A DNA stretch of 34,442 bases from an uncultured Bacillota bacterium. Lineage in GTDB: Bacteria > Bacillota_I > Bacilli_A > RF39 > UBA660. Both the position numbers and the translations under genes were made by a program. The stretch lies in contig CAMNJS010000005.1 in the NCBI GenBank assembly GCA_946541645.1, positions 1 through 34,442 on the forward strand, read 5' to 3'. Within the stretch, counting starts at the first letter, position 1; every line of letters starts with the position of its first letter. Shown here in pieces: positions 1 to 8,681 of this stretch. The notes under the pieces were generated by a model that saw only the letters and a list, made by a program, of their open reading frames with translations, made no database searches and was not told the origin of the DNA.

Positions 1-2
1 TT

Positions 3-128
3 TTATTTATAGGTTTATTTATATATTTATATTTTACTTATAAAAAAACAAATAATAAAAGGATGTTTATAGTTATTTTATTATGGATCGTTATGGCTAT
101 ATATGTTTTATATTTAATATCTTCTTAG
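3..128 (+). CDS. C-terminal fragment of a membrane protein (truncated by window start)
   Basis: Open frame 3 reads LFIGLFIYLYFTYKKTNNKRMFIVILLWIVMAIYVLYLISS* ending with TAG at 126-128; two hydrophobic stretches; below the ORF-track length cutoff. Confidence 0.5.
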   Translation, partial: LFIGLFIYLYFTYKKTNNKRMFIVILLWIVMAIYVLYLISS

Positions 129-202
129 GAAGATATTTTTTATATATTATGGCTGTTTAAAAATTGTTATTTTAGTTCATTATAATTTTGAAAGGAGAAT
201 AT

Positions 203-976
203 ATGGCACGTCATAAAGTTGAAATATGTGGCGTGAATACTGCGAATATTAAAGTATTAAGTTATGATGAACAGGTAGAATTATTTAAAAGATATCAAAA
301 TGGAGACTCTTTAGCAAAAGATGAATTAATAAATGGAAATTTAAAACTTGTTTTATCAATTTTAAAGTCTTTTAGTGGTAGGTGTGACAATATGGATGAT
401 TTGTTTCAGGTTGGATGTATTGGATTAATAAAAGCTATTGATAATTTTGATTTGTCTCACGGGGTTAAGTTTAGTACATATGCGGTTCCAATGGTTTTGG
501 GCGAGGTTAAAAGATATTTAAGAGATAATAGTAGTGTCAGAATTTCTAGAAGTATTAAGGATTTAGCTTATAAAGCTTTAAGGGTTAAGGAAAGGCTTAT
601 AAATGAAAATTCTTGTGAGCCTTCTACTGAAGAGGTTGCTAAAGAAATAGGGGTTAGTGAGTTTGAGGTAGCTAATGCGCTTAATTCTTTAAAAGAAACT
701 GTTAGTATGTTTGAACCGATTTATAATGATGGGGGTGATGTTATATATTTAGCTGATCAGCTTTCCAAAGATGATGGGGTGTATGATTTGGAAACTAAAA
801 TTTCTTTAAGAGAGGCTTTAGGTAAGATTAAAGAAAAAGAAAAATATATTTTGATTCAAAGATATATGATGGGAAAAACGCAGATGGAGCTTGCTTCTGA
901 AATAGGTATTAGTCAAGCCCAAATATCACGTTTGGAAAAAAATGGTCTTGATGATTTAAAAAGATTGATTAGGTAA
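203..976 (+). CDS. sigG: RNA polymerase sporulation sigma factor SigG
   Basis: N-terminus MARHKVEICGVNT...VL, DDLFQVGCIGL, FDLSHGVKFSTYAVPM, FEPIYNDGGD and GKTQMELASEIGISQAQISRLEK match SigG; RBS AAAGGAG at 191-197 supports ATG 203 rather than the track's TTG 188. Confidence 0.95.
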   Translation: MARHKVEICGVNTANIKVLSYDEQVELFKRYQNGDSLAKDELINGNLKLVLSILKSFSGRCDNMDDLFQVGCIGLIKAIDNFDLSHGVKFSTYAVPMVLGEVKRYLRDNSSVRISRSIKDLAYKALRVKERLINENSCEPSTEEVAKEIGVSEFEVANALNSLKETVSMFEPIYNDGGDVIYLADQLSKDDGVYDLETKISLREALGKIKEKEKYILIQRYMMGKTQMELASEIGISQAQISRLEKNGLDDLKRLIR

Positions 977-1046
977 ATGATTTTTGAAACAGAATGAATT
1001 AGTCATTTTCTTTTTTAGTTTTTAATATAATTGAAGTGGTGATATT

Positions 1047-1268
1047 ATGTTGCTTTCTGATTTGCAAGATAAGGATGTTATTAATTTGGTTGACGGTAAA
1101 AAAATAGGGTTGATTATTGATGCTGAAGTTGATAGAAATGGCAAGATTATTAATTTTTATGTTCAAAAAAGGAGGTTTATCTTTTTTAGCGCTGGTAGGG
1201 TTTTAATAGAGTGGAAGCTCATTGACAAGATAGGAAAAGATGTTATACTAGTTAATGTAAAGGGTTAG
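1047..1268 (+). CDS. YlmC/YmxH family PRC-barrel sporulation protein
   Basis: 73 aa, MLLSDLQDKDVINLVDGKKIGLIIDAEVD; short PRC-barrel protein downstream of sigG, as in the Bacillus sigG-ylm region. Confidence 0.8.
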   Translation: MLLSDLQDKDVINLVDGKKIGLIIDAEVDRNGKIINFYVQKRRFIFFSAGRVLIEWKLIDKIGKDVILVNVKG

Positions 1269-1276
1269 GTGGATAC

Positions 1277-2287
1277 ATGAAAATTTTATTACATACTGGT
1301 AAATATAAAGATGTAGAAAAAAGTGGTGTAGGAAGGGCTATAGTTCATCAGAAGAAAGCTTTGGAATTAATGCATATTCCTTATACTACTAATCCTAATG
1401 ATGATTTTGATATAGCTCATATAAACACTATTTTCCCTGAATCTTTACTTTTGGCAAAAAAATGTAAGCGTATGGGTAAAAAGGTTATATTTCATGCTCA
1501 TTCTACTGAGGAAGATTTTAGAAATTCTTTTAAACTTTCTAACGCAGTTTCACCTTTATTTAAAAAATGGTTAAAAGGGTGTTATGGATCTGCTGATTTG
1601 TTAATTACGCCTACTGAGTATTCTAAAAAGCTTCTTCTTAAATATGATTTGGATAAAGAAATTGTGGCTATTTCTAACGGAATAGATTTAGATTTTTTTG
1701 ATAGAAAAAAAGCTAAGCCGGAAGAGTTTAGAAAAAAATATGGTTTTTCTTCGTCTGATAAGGTTATCATGGCTGTAGGTTTATATATTGAAAGAAAAGG
1801 AATTTTAGAATTTATCGAGCTTGCGAGAAGACTACCAGAATATAAATTTATTTGGTTTGGCTATACTTCTCCAGCTTTAATTCCTGAAAATATTAATTTG
1901 GCTATTAGAAATAAGCCGGATAATTTAATTTTCCCTGGTTATGTTAATTCTTCTGATTTAAAGGATGCATATGCTGGATGTGATTTATATGTTTTTCCAA
2001 CTAAAGAAGAAACTGAGGGTATTGTTTTGTTAGAGGCTTTGGCGATGAAGACTAAAACGTTAATTAGTGATATTCCGATTTATGATGAGTTTACAGATGG
2101 AGTTAATGTTTATAAGGCTAGGAACGTTTCAGAATTTGAGGAGAAAATAGTTGGTATTTTGAATGGAAAGCTTCCTGATTTGACAGAAGCAGGTTATAAA
2201 ATAGCTAAGGACAGAGATATTAAAAATATAGGTTTTGAGTTAAAAAAAGTTTATGAGCACGTTTTAGAAAAAGATTTGATAAGATGA
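1277..2287 (+). CDS. Glycosyltransferase family 4 protein
   Basis: GVGRA N-terminal motif, ISNGIDLDFF, and C-terminal E-x7-E region (KEETEGIVLLEALAMK). Confidence 0.85.
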   Translation: MKILLHTGKYKDVEKSGVGRAIVHQKKALELMHIPYTTNPNDDFDIAHINTIFPESLLLAKKCKRMGKKVIFHAHSTEEDFRNSFKLSNAVSPLFKKWLKGCYGSADLLITPTEYSKKLLLKYDLDKEIVAISNGIDLDFFDRKKAKPEEFRKKYGFSSSDKVIMAVGLYIERKGILEFIELARRLPEYKFIWFGYTSPALIPENINLAIRNKPDNLIFPGYVNSSDLKDAYAGCDLYVFPTKEETEGIVLLEALAMKTKTLISDIPIYDEFTDGVNVYKARNVSEFEEKIVGILNGKLPDLTEAGYKIAKDRDIKNIGFELKKVYEHVLEKDLIR

Positions 2288-2312
2288 TCTATCATTATGA
2301 TAGATTGTTTTT
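2287..2312 (+). terminator. Rho-independent terminator
   Basis: ATCTATCA-TTA-TGATAGAT stem followed by TGTTTTT. Confidence 0.7.
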
Positions 2313-2345
2313 ATATGTTTTTTTTGATAGAATTTAAATGGTGAT

Positions 2346-3002
2346 ATGATGAATTTTATAATTCAAAAGAGAAATTATATTATTTTATTTTTGATTGTTA
2401 TTTTATGTTTGTGGCTAGTTAGTGTAAAAAATAATCGAATTTTTTTGAAAAGTTATAGTTTTCATGATAAAACAGTTACTATTATTATTTATGATAAGGT
2501 TAATATTAAAAAAGTATCTAATAAAATAAAAAAAATTTATAAAAAATATGAAAATCTAAAAGATATAAATATAAAAAATGATTTAAGTTCTGGCGCTGAT
2601 AATGAGAGTGTTCTTCTTAGTTTTTCGACTAATGAGGTAATTAAGTATTTTAAAAAAAATAAAATTAGTAAATATATTATCAATGCGGATGGTAATATTA
2701 GTGCAGGGAAAAAATACGGGGATGAAAATTATAATATTAGTATAAACAATCAAAAAAACGGCAAAGTTTTAAAAATAGTTTCACTTCAAAATAAAAGTAT
2801 AGTTACAGTTAGTAGTGATGTTTATGATAGTGTTGTAGTTATAGGCGATGATATAATTAATGCTAATTTAGTTGCTCAGGCGATTAAGTCTTTAGATGTT
2901 TCTTCGGGTGAAGAGCTTGCATTTAAGTATAACTGTGAGGTTTTGTGGTATTTTAATGATGAAATTTCTTTATCTAATAATTTTTCAAAATATATTGTTT
3001 AA
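2346..3002 (+). CDS. Membrane-anchored degenerate ApbE-like (FAD:protein FMN transferase fold) protein
   Basis: N-terminal TM (YIILFLIVILCLWLVSV); YIINADGNISAGKKYGDENYNISINNQKNGKVLKIVSLQNKSIVTVSSD resembles the ApbE 'INAGGN...W.IGI.dP......l.l...aVvTSGdY' region; ANLVAQAIKSL resembles the ApbE 'ADalATAlfvlG' region. Confidence 0.55.
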   Translation: MMNFIIQKRNYIILFLIVILCLWLVSVKNNRIFLKSYSFHDKTVTIIIYDKVNIKKVSNKIKKIYKKYENLKDINIKNDLSSGADNESVLLSFSTNEVIKYFKKNKISKYIINADGNISAGKKYGDENYNISINNQKNGKVLKIVSLQNKSIVTVSSDVYDSVVVIGDDIINANLVAQAIKSLDVSSGEELAFKYNCEVLWYFNDEISLSNNFSKYIV

Positions 3003-3088
3003 ATTTTTATAAAAAAATCTTTGAAAATGGTGCTGAGTTGTGATAAACTGTATATAGGGTTATAAACATAAATATGGAGTGGTTAGTT

Positions 3089-3754
3089 ATGAATGTACTT
3101 TTTGAAATACCTGATATAGCAGTTGCAATTATATGCATAATATTTGTACTACTTATAATAGTTGTTGCACTTATTATTAAGCATTCTTCAAAAAGAGTTT
3201 TGCCAATAAGTGAAGATGATAGATATGATAATGATGAAATTCATGTAACTGAAATTACAAAGGACGCTACAGATGAGCAAAGAGAAGCTAAGGAAGAACT
3301 CGCTAAAGTTTTTAGTAGGATGAGTGCTGATTTAGAAAAGCAAAAGGAAGCTTCTGATGCGATTGATGAATTCGAAAAAGAACAGGAAGAAAATGCGATT
3401 ATAAGTTATAAGGAGTTACTTGAGCATGCTGAAAAGTTAAAGGCTAATTCTATTTATTACGAAAAAGATGCGGAAGAAAAAGCTGATATTAATATAAAAG
3501 ATGCAAGTGTGACTTATGAAAATCACGATGATTATAAGAAAAGTGCTGCTAAGAGAGCTTTTAAAAGTTCAGAAATTGTTTCGCCAATTTATGGTATTCA
3601 AAGCAATAAAAATATGGTTAGACAAAAAAAGTCTTCAAAAAGTGAAAATCATGATATAATAAGCAAGGCTTATCAGCAAGATCTTTTTGAAGAAGAAAAG
3701 ACACAGAATCTTGATTTTTTAAATTCTTTAAAGGAATTTAGGAAAAATTTATAA
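3089..3754 (+). CDS. Single-pass membrane protein with long acidic/coiled-coil cytoplasmic region
   Basis: TM IAVAIICIIFVLLIIVVALII followed by a Lys/Glu-rich region; ATG 3089 begins MNVLFEIPD. Confidence 0.6.
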   Translation: MNVLFEIPDIAVAIICIIFVLLIIVVALIIKHSSKRVLPISEDDRYDNDEIHVTEITKDATDEQREAKEELAKVFSRMSADLEKQKEASDAIDEFEKEQEENAIISYKELLEHAEKLKANSIYYEKDAEEKADINIKDASVTYENHDDYKKSAAKRAFKSSEIVSPIYGIQSNKNMVRQKKSSKSENHDIISKAYQQDLFEEEKTQNLDFLNSLKEFRKNL

Positions 3755-3782
3755 GCCTTAGGGCTTTTTTTAGGTGGTGGAT

Positions 3783-5048
3783 ATGAAATATAAAATATAT
3801 ACGTTGGGTTGTAAAGTTAATGAATATGAAAGTGAAGTTATGAGATCTTTGCTTGAAAATCATGGGTATGTTAAAGATGATAATCCTGATGTAGTAATAA
3901 TTAATACTTGTACTGTAACTAATACAGCTGATAGTAAGTCAAGAAAACTAATTAGAAGTGTTAGAAAAAATTATCCGAATGCTATTGTTTTAGTTGCTGG
4001 ATGTATGGTGCAAAATAAGAAGGATAATTTAGATATCGATGCAGATATTATAATTGGTAATCAAAATAAGACGGAAGTTGTTAATTATATTAAGGATTAT
4101 AATAGGAAAAAAATATTTGATGTTAGAGATATTAGTAAAGCTGATTTTGAGAGTATGAGTTTATCTAATTTTGATTTGACAAGAGCTTATATTAAAATTC
4201 AAGATGGATGTGATAATTATTGCTCATATTGTATTATTCCTTATGTTAGAGGACATGTTAGGTGTAAGAAAAAGGAAGATGTAATTGAAGAGGCTAAAGC
4301 GTTAATTAAAAATGGGCATAAGGAAATTGTTTTGACGGGTATTCATACTGGTAATTACCATGATGGTAGTTATGGCTTTGCGGATTTACTAAATGATTTA
4401 GTTAGGTTAGATGGTCTTAAGCGTCTTAGAATTTCTTCAGTTGAAGCAACTGAACTTAATGACAAAGTGCTTGATGTTATTAAAAATAGCAGTGTTTTAG
4501 TAGATCATATGCATATTCCTTTGCAGTCAGGGTCTGATGAGATCTTGAAATTGATGAATAGAAAATATGATAAAAATTATTTTATTTCTAAAATAGAAAA
4601 GATTAGAAATTTAAGGCCTAATATTTCAATTACAACTGATGTGATTGTTGGTTTTCCTTTTGAGGAGGAAAGACATTTTTTAGATACTTTAGATACTATT
4701 AAAAAAATTGGTTTTACTAAAATACATGTTTTCCCTTATTCTGATAGAGATGGGACTGTAGCTAGTAAAATGAAAAATAAGGTAAATGGTAATGTTAAAA
4801 AGCAGAGAGTTAAGAAACTACTTGAAGTTTCTAAAGAATTAGAAATTAATTATATGAAAAGATTTATTAATAAAGAACTTACTTTTATTCCGGAAGTATA
4901 TGATAATGGTTATTTAATTGGGCATACTGGCAATTATTTACTTATTAAAGCTAAGGGTGATGCTGAATGTGTTTCTAGGGAAGTGGAGGTACTAATTAAG
5001 GCAATAGAATATCCTTATTTAGTAAGTGAAGTAAGTGTAAAGCATTAA
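3783..5048 (+). CDS. mtaB: tRNA (N6-L-threonylcarbamoyladenosine(37)-C(2))-methylthiotransferase MtaB
   Basis: KIYTLGCKVNEYESE, VIINTCTVTNTADSKSRKLIR, CDNYCSYCIIPYVRG radical SAM cluster motif, MHIPLQSGSDEILKLMNRKY; RBS AGGTGG before ATG 3783. Confidence 0.92.
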   Translation: MKYKIYTLGCKVNEYESEVMRSLLENHGYVKDDNPDVVIINTCTVTNTADSKSRKLIRSVRKNYPNAIVLVAGCMVQNKKDNLDIDADIIIGNQNKTEVVNYIKDYNRKKIFDVRDISKADFESMSLSNFDLTRAYIKIQDGCDNYCSYCIIPYVRGHVRCKKKEDVIEEAKALIKNGHKEIVLTGIHTGNYHDGSYGFADLLNDLVRLDGLKRLRISSVEATELNDKVLDVIKNSSVLVDHMHIPLQSGSDEILKLMNRKYDKNYFISKIEKIRNLRPNISITTDVIVGFPFEEERHFLDTLDTIKKIGFTKIHVFPYSDRDGTVASKMKNKVNGNVKKQRVKKLLEVSKELEINYMKRFINKELTFIPEVYDNGYLIGHTGNYLLIKAKGDAECVSREVEVLIKAIEYPYLVSEVSVKH

Positions 5049-5077
5049 TTGACAAAGGCATATATAAGTGTTAGATT
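5049..5077 (+). promoter_or_regulatory. Sigma-A-type promoter for the 5107 ORF
   Basis: TTGACA (5049-5054), 17-bp spacer, TAGATT (5072-5077). Confidence 0.55.
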
Positions 5078-5106
5078 ATAAATAGAGGATATTGGAGGTT
5101 TAGTAT

Positions 5107-5580
5107 ATGAATAATGATAGATTTGACGAGAACTGGATTTATGAGCATTCTATAAAGAAAAATTTGGCTGATACTTTTAAGACAAGTTCTGATCTTGCTT
5201 TGCAGGTTGATGGTTTTAAGGAATATAAGCGTGTTAATCGTGCGAAAGTAGATAGGCAGACTTCAAAAAAATTTACAGCTATTGCTATTAGTGCCGTGCT
5301 TGCAGCTGGGGTTTTTAGTGGTATTACGGCTTTTCAAGAATATTCTCATAAAAAAGCGGTAGAACCTGTGGCAACTTTAGAGGTTGTTGATAGTATTGAT
5401 GGTGATAAGGATTTGAAAGTAGAGGTTCAAAGAAATGGTGAAGCTTATGTCATTTTAGAAGATGGAAATAGAGCTTCAAGTTATAATGGAATGTCTGCTT
5501 CGGATATTGCGTCATTATCTGGATATGATGGTGATTTAGTTAATCAAAATTCTTTAGAAAATAATGGACGTCATATGTAG
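5107..5580 (+). CDS. Hypothetical protein with one internal TM helix
   Basis: 157 aa; TM FTAIAISAVLAAGVFSGITAF; RBS GGAGG upstream. Confidence 0.6.
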   Translation: MNNDRFDENWIYEHSIKKNLADTFKTSSDLALQVDGFKEYKRVNRAKVDRQTSKKFTAIAISAVLAAGVFSGITAFQEYSHKKAVEPVATLEVVDSIDGDKDLKVEVQRNGEAYVILEDGNRASSYNGMSASDIASLSGYDGDLVNQNSLENNGRHM

Positions 5581-5644
5581 AACAAATGTACTTAGGCTCT
5601 AGAAATAGAGCTTTTTTTTTGATATAATTGATAATGGTGATATT

Positions 5645-7861
5645 ATGGAAACGTATATCAAAGGTAATTTTAGAAAAACTATTTATAAATCTGATAAAGG
5701 TTATGTTATTGGCACTTTTAAAGTTAGGGATACTAATGATGAATTAATGAGTGATTATATTAATAGAACGGTAACTTTTACTGGGTATTTTTATGATTTA
5801 AACGAAGATGATACATATGTGTTTTATGGTGAGGGGATTAAACATCCTAGATATGGTTTTCAGTTTCAGGTAAGTAGTTATGAAGCTGTGAAACCAACTG
5901 ATAAGGAAGGTATTGTTGAATTTTTATCAAGTGATTTATTTCCGGGAATTGGTGAGAAGCTTGCGCAGACAATAGTTGATGTTTTAGGGGAAGATGCTTT
6001 AGATAGGATATTAAAGGAGCCTGAGTGTTTAAATTTAGTGCCTAAGCTTTCTTCAAGGAAAGCTTTAAAAATTGTAAGTACTTTAAAAAGATATGAGGAA
6101 AGTCATCAGATAATTGTTTATTTAAATGAACTTGGGTTTAATATGAAGGAAGCTTTGAGTATTTATAATTATTATAAGTCATCGACTATAAAAGTGGTTG
6201 AAGATAATATTTATAGGCTAACTTATGATTTAAATGATGTGAGTTTTAGTAAAGTTGATAGTGCGGCTTTTAAGTTAAATTTAGATCCTTACGATGATAG
6301 AAGATTAGAAGCTTTAATTTTTCATGTTATGAAAAATATAACTTATCAAAATGGAGATAGTTATTTAAGCAAAGATGTTATAAAAAATGGATTTAGGAAT
6401 TTTTCTAAACTTGATATTGATGATGATAAGGTAAGTGAGTTATTAGATAAGTTATGTAATGAAGATAAAATATATATTGATAATGATGATTATTATTTAA
6501 AGGATTTATGGCTTCAGGAAGATTTTATTGTAAATTCTTTATATAATATGGTAAATAAGGAACATTATAATAATGATATTGATAGTTATTTAAATGAACT
6601 AGAGGATATTCAAAATATTAAATATAATGATCAGCAAAGGGATGCGGTTAGAAAGGCTTTATCAAATAATTTTTTAATTATTACTGGTGGTCCTGGAACT
6701 GGAAAAACAACGATTATTAATGCAATTTCAAATATATATGCTAGAGTTAATAAATTAGATTATGATGAGCTTACTAGTGAACTTTTTCTTCTTGCGCCAA
6801 CGGGAAGAGCAAGTAAAAGAATGAGTGAGTCTACAGAACTTCCAGCATCTACAATTCATAGGTTTTTAAAGTGGAATAAAGACACTATGGAATTTATGGT
6901 TAATGAGGATAATAAATCTGATGCGAAAATGGTTATAGTTGATGAGGCAAGTATGATTGATATTAATTTATTTTATAGTCTGCTTAAGGGATTAAAATCA
7001 AATGTAAAAATGATACTGGTGGGTGATTATAATCAGCTTCCTAGTGTTGGCCCTGGTAGTTTACTTAAGGATTTTATTTTAAGTGATTGTATTGATGTTG
7101 TACATTTAGATTTACTTTATAGACAAGATGAAAATTCTTATATAAATACTTTAGCTTTGGAAATAAAAGATGGTGATATTTCTGAAAACTTTTTAAATAC
7201 TTATAGTGATTATACTTTTTTAAAATGTTCTAGTCAGTATATTCGAAAAAATTTAAAAAATATTTGTATGCAGATAATTGAAAAAGGCTATGATTATAAA
7301 AAGCTACAGTTGCTCGCACCGATGTACAAGGGTGAAAATGGTATTGATTTACTTAATAAAGATTTGCAAGAAATTTTTAATCCGGCTTCAGAGACTAAAA
7401 GGGAAATAAAGTATGGAGATGTTATTTTTAGAGAAAATGATAAAATTTTACAGCTTGTAAATAGACCAGATGATAATATTTTTAATGGAGATATTGGAAT
7501 TATTAAATATATTAAATATGGTAATACTAGTAAAAGTGGTAAGAGTGAAATTTATATTGATTTTGATGGAAATTTAGTAAAATATACTACTAAAGATTTT
7601 GCTTCAATAAAACATGCTTTTATTATTAGCATACATAAAAGTCAAGGTAGTGAGTTTGAAATTGTTGTTATGCCGGTTACGAGGGCTTATAATCGTATGC
7701 TTTATAAAAAATTAATTTATACTGGAGTTACAAGGGCAAAACGCAGGCTTATAATAATTGGTGAGCCGGATGCTTTTTTGGCGGCTGTTTATAATAACAA
7801 TGAATATGTAAGAAATTCTAAGCTTTTGGACAAAATAAGGTATAAATTTGAAAATTCATGA
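5645..7861 (+). CDS. recD2: SF1B helicase, RecD2/YrrC type
   Basis: Walker A GGPGTGKTT, LAPTGRASKRMSE, IVDEASMIDI, VGDYNQLPSVGPG, IHKSQGSEF, YTGVTRAK; long N-terminal HhH region. Confidence 0.93.
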   Translation: METYIKGNFRKTIYKSDKGYVIGTFKVRDTNDELMSDYINRTVTFTGYFYDLNEDDTYVFYGEGIKHPRYGFQFQVSSYEAVKPTDKEGIVEFLSSDLFPGIGEKLAQTIVDVLGEDALDRILKEPECLNLVPKLSSRKALKIVSTLKRYEESHQIIVYLNELGFNMKEALSIYNYYKSSTIKVVEDNIYRLTYDLNDVSFSKVDSAAFKLNLDPYDDRRLEALIFHVMKNITYQNGDSYLSKDVIKNGFRNFSKLDIDDDKVSELLDKLCNEDKIYIDNDDYYLKDLWLQEDFIVNSLYNMVNKEHYNNDIDSYLNELEDIQNIKYNDQQRDAVRKALSNNFLIITGGPGTGKTTIINAISNIYARVNKLDYDELTSELFLLAPTGRASKRMSESTELPASTIHRFLKWNKDTMEFMVNEDNKSDAKMVIVDEASMIDINLFYSLLKGLKSNVKMILVGDYNQLPSVGPGSLLKDFILSDCIDVVHLDLLYRQDENSYINTLALEIKDGDISENFLNTYSDYTFLKCSSQYIRKNLKNICMQIIEKGYDYKKLQLLAPMYKGENGIDLLNKDLQEIFNPASETKREIKYGDVIFRENDKILQLVNRPDDNIFNGDIGIIKYIKYGNTSKSGKSEIYIDFDGNLVKYTTKDFASIKHAFIISIHKSQGSEFEIVVMPVTRAYNRMLYKKLIYTGVTRAKRRLIIIGEPDAFLAAVYNNNEYVRNSKLLDKIRYKFENS

Positions 7862-7920
7862 GCAGGATAAGAATGTATGCTTTGCATACACATCATATTT
7901 CTAATAGGTAGGTGATTTAA

Positions 7921-8070
7921 ATGAAAATGAGAGACATGGCAATGATGGCTATGGGTGGAGCAGTTATGCTTGCATATCAAAAATATAATAAACCGATGAT
8001 GAAGGCTATGAAAAAAACTTTTAATAAGTCAGTAAATAAAATGAATAAAACATTAGATGATATGATGTAA
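7921..8070 (+). CDS. Small Met-rich protein (49 aa), candidate DUF3918/YrzQ-like
   Basis: MKMRDMAMMAMGGAVMLAYQKYNKPMMKAMKKTFNKSVNKMNKTLDDMM*; RBS AGGTAGGTG upstream; position just after recD2 as with Bacillus yrrC-yrzQ; not in the ORF track. Confidence 0.65.
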   Translation: MKMRDMAMMAMGGAVMLAYQKYNKPMMKAMKKTFNKSVNKMNKTLDDMM

Positions 8071-8100
8071 AAAAAGTTCTTATTAAAGAACTTTTTTTAG
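8070..8100. terminator. Bidirectional terminator between convergent genes
   Basis: AAAAAAGTTCTT-ATTA-AAGAACTTTTTTT hairpin with flanking A and T runs. Confidence 0.75.
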
Positions 8101-8538
8101 TGTTTTTTCATTGTTTTTAATTTGATCATCAATGATACTAGCGTATTGGTAAATTTTTCTTTTGTGACTTGTTATATAGCTTATTATAATTTCTTTTGAT
8201 TTTGGTATTTTTTTTAAGGTATGTGTGTTTTCATTATCATATATTATTTGACCATCTAGTTTTTCATTTGGAATTGTTTTAAAAGTTAAGTTAGAATTTT
8301 TTGTATATGTTTCGGTGTATGCCGGCGTTATTTCTATATTTGGTAATACTAATTTATATCCAAGTTTATAAGTATTTTCATCTACCATTATAGGATATAC
8401 ATAAATTGGAATTAGTGGTAACCCTTCTATAGTTACTGGTGTGTAAGCATTTTCATTTAGTATTTTTATTTTTGAAGTTTCTATTAGAGCAACTGAATTT
8501 ATATTGTTTAAAAACATTGCTTTTTCGTTTTCTTTCAT
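8083..8538 (-). CDS. Hypothetical protein (151 aa)
   Basis: Start trimmed to MKENEKAMF (8538); upstream GGAGGGG RBS on the minus strand; no family recognised. Confidence 0.65.
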   Translation of the reverse strand: MKENEKAMFLNNINSVALIETSKIKILNENAYTPVTIEGLPLIPIYVYPIMVDENTYKLGYKLVLPNIEITPAYTETYTKNSNLTFKTIPNEKLDGQIIYDNENTHTLKKIPKSKEIIISYITSHKRKIYQYASIIDDQIKNNEKTLKKVL

Positions 8539-8681
8539 AATTTTCCCCTCCGTCGTAATATCGATTTTAGCACTACTTAACTTTACTGTCAAATTAATTT
8601 TAGTAACATTTTTAATTTATTATTAAATTAAAATATTTTATGATAAATTTGTCTAATGATTTTGGCTATGTAAAAGGGGAC

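Noticed and set aside
1582-1770. Other antisense ORFs inside clear CDSs (e.g. 1582-1770, 10543-10767, 10994-11224, 14240-14470, 16069-16281, 19253-19474, 22514-22705, 23855-24133, 26571-26783, 30071-30265, 32408-32650) and sense +1 ORF 16371-16580
   Set aside because: All lie within well-supported genes on the opposite strand or in another frame, with no family signal or RBS.
7789-7980. Minus-strand His-rich ORF (MICKHNCSTHSHHCHVSHFHLNHL)
   Set aside because: Antisense of the Met-rich small CDS and the recD2 end; His/Cys richness is the reverse reading of ATG-rich sequence.
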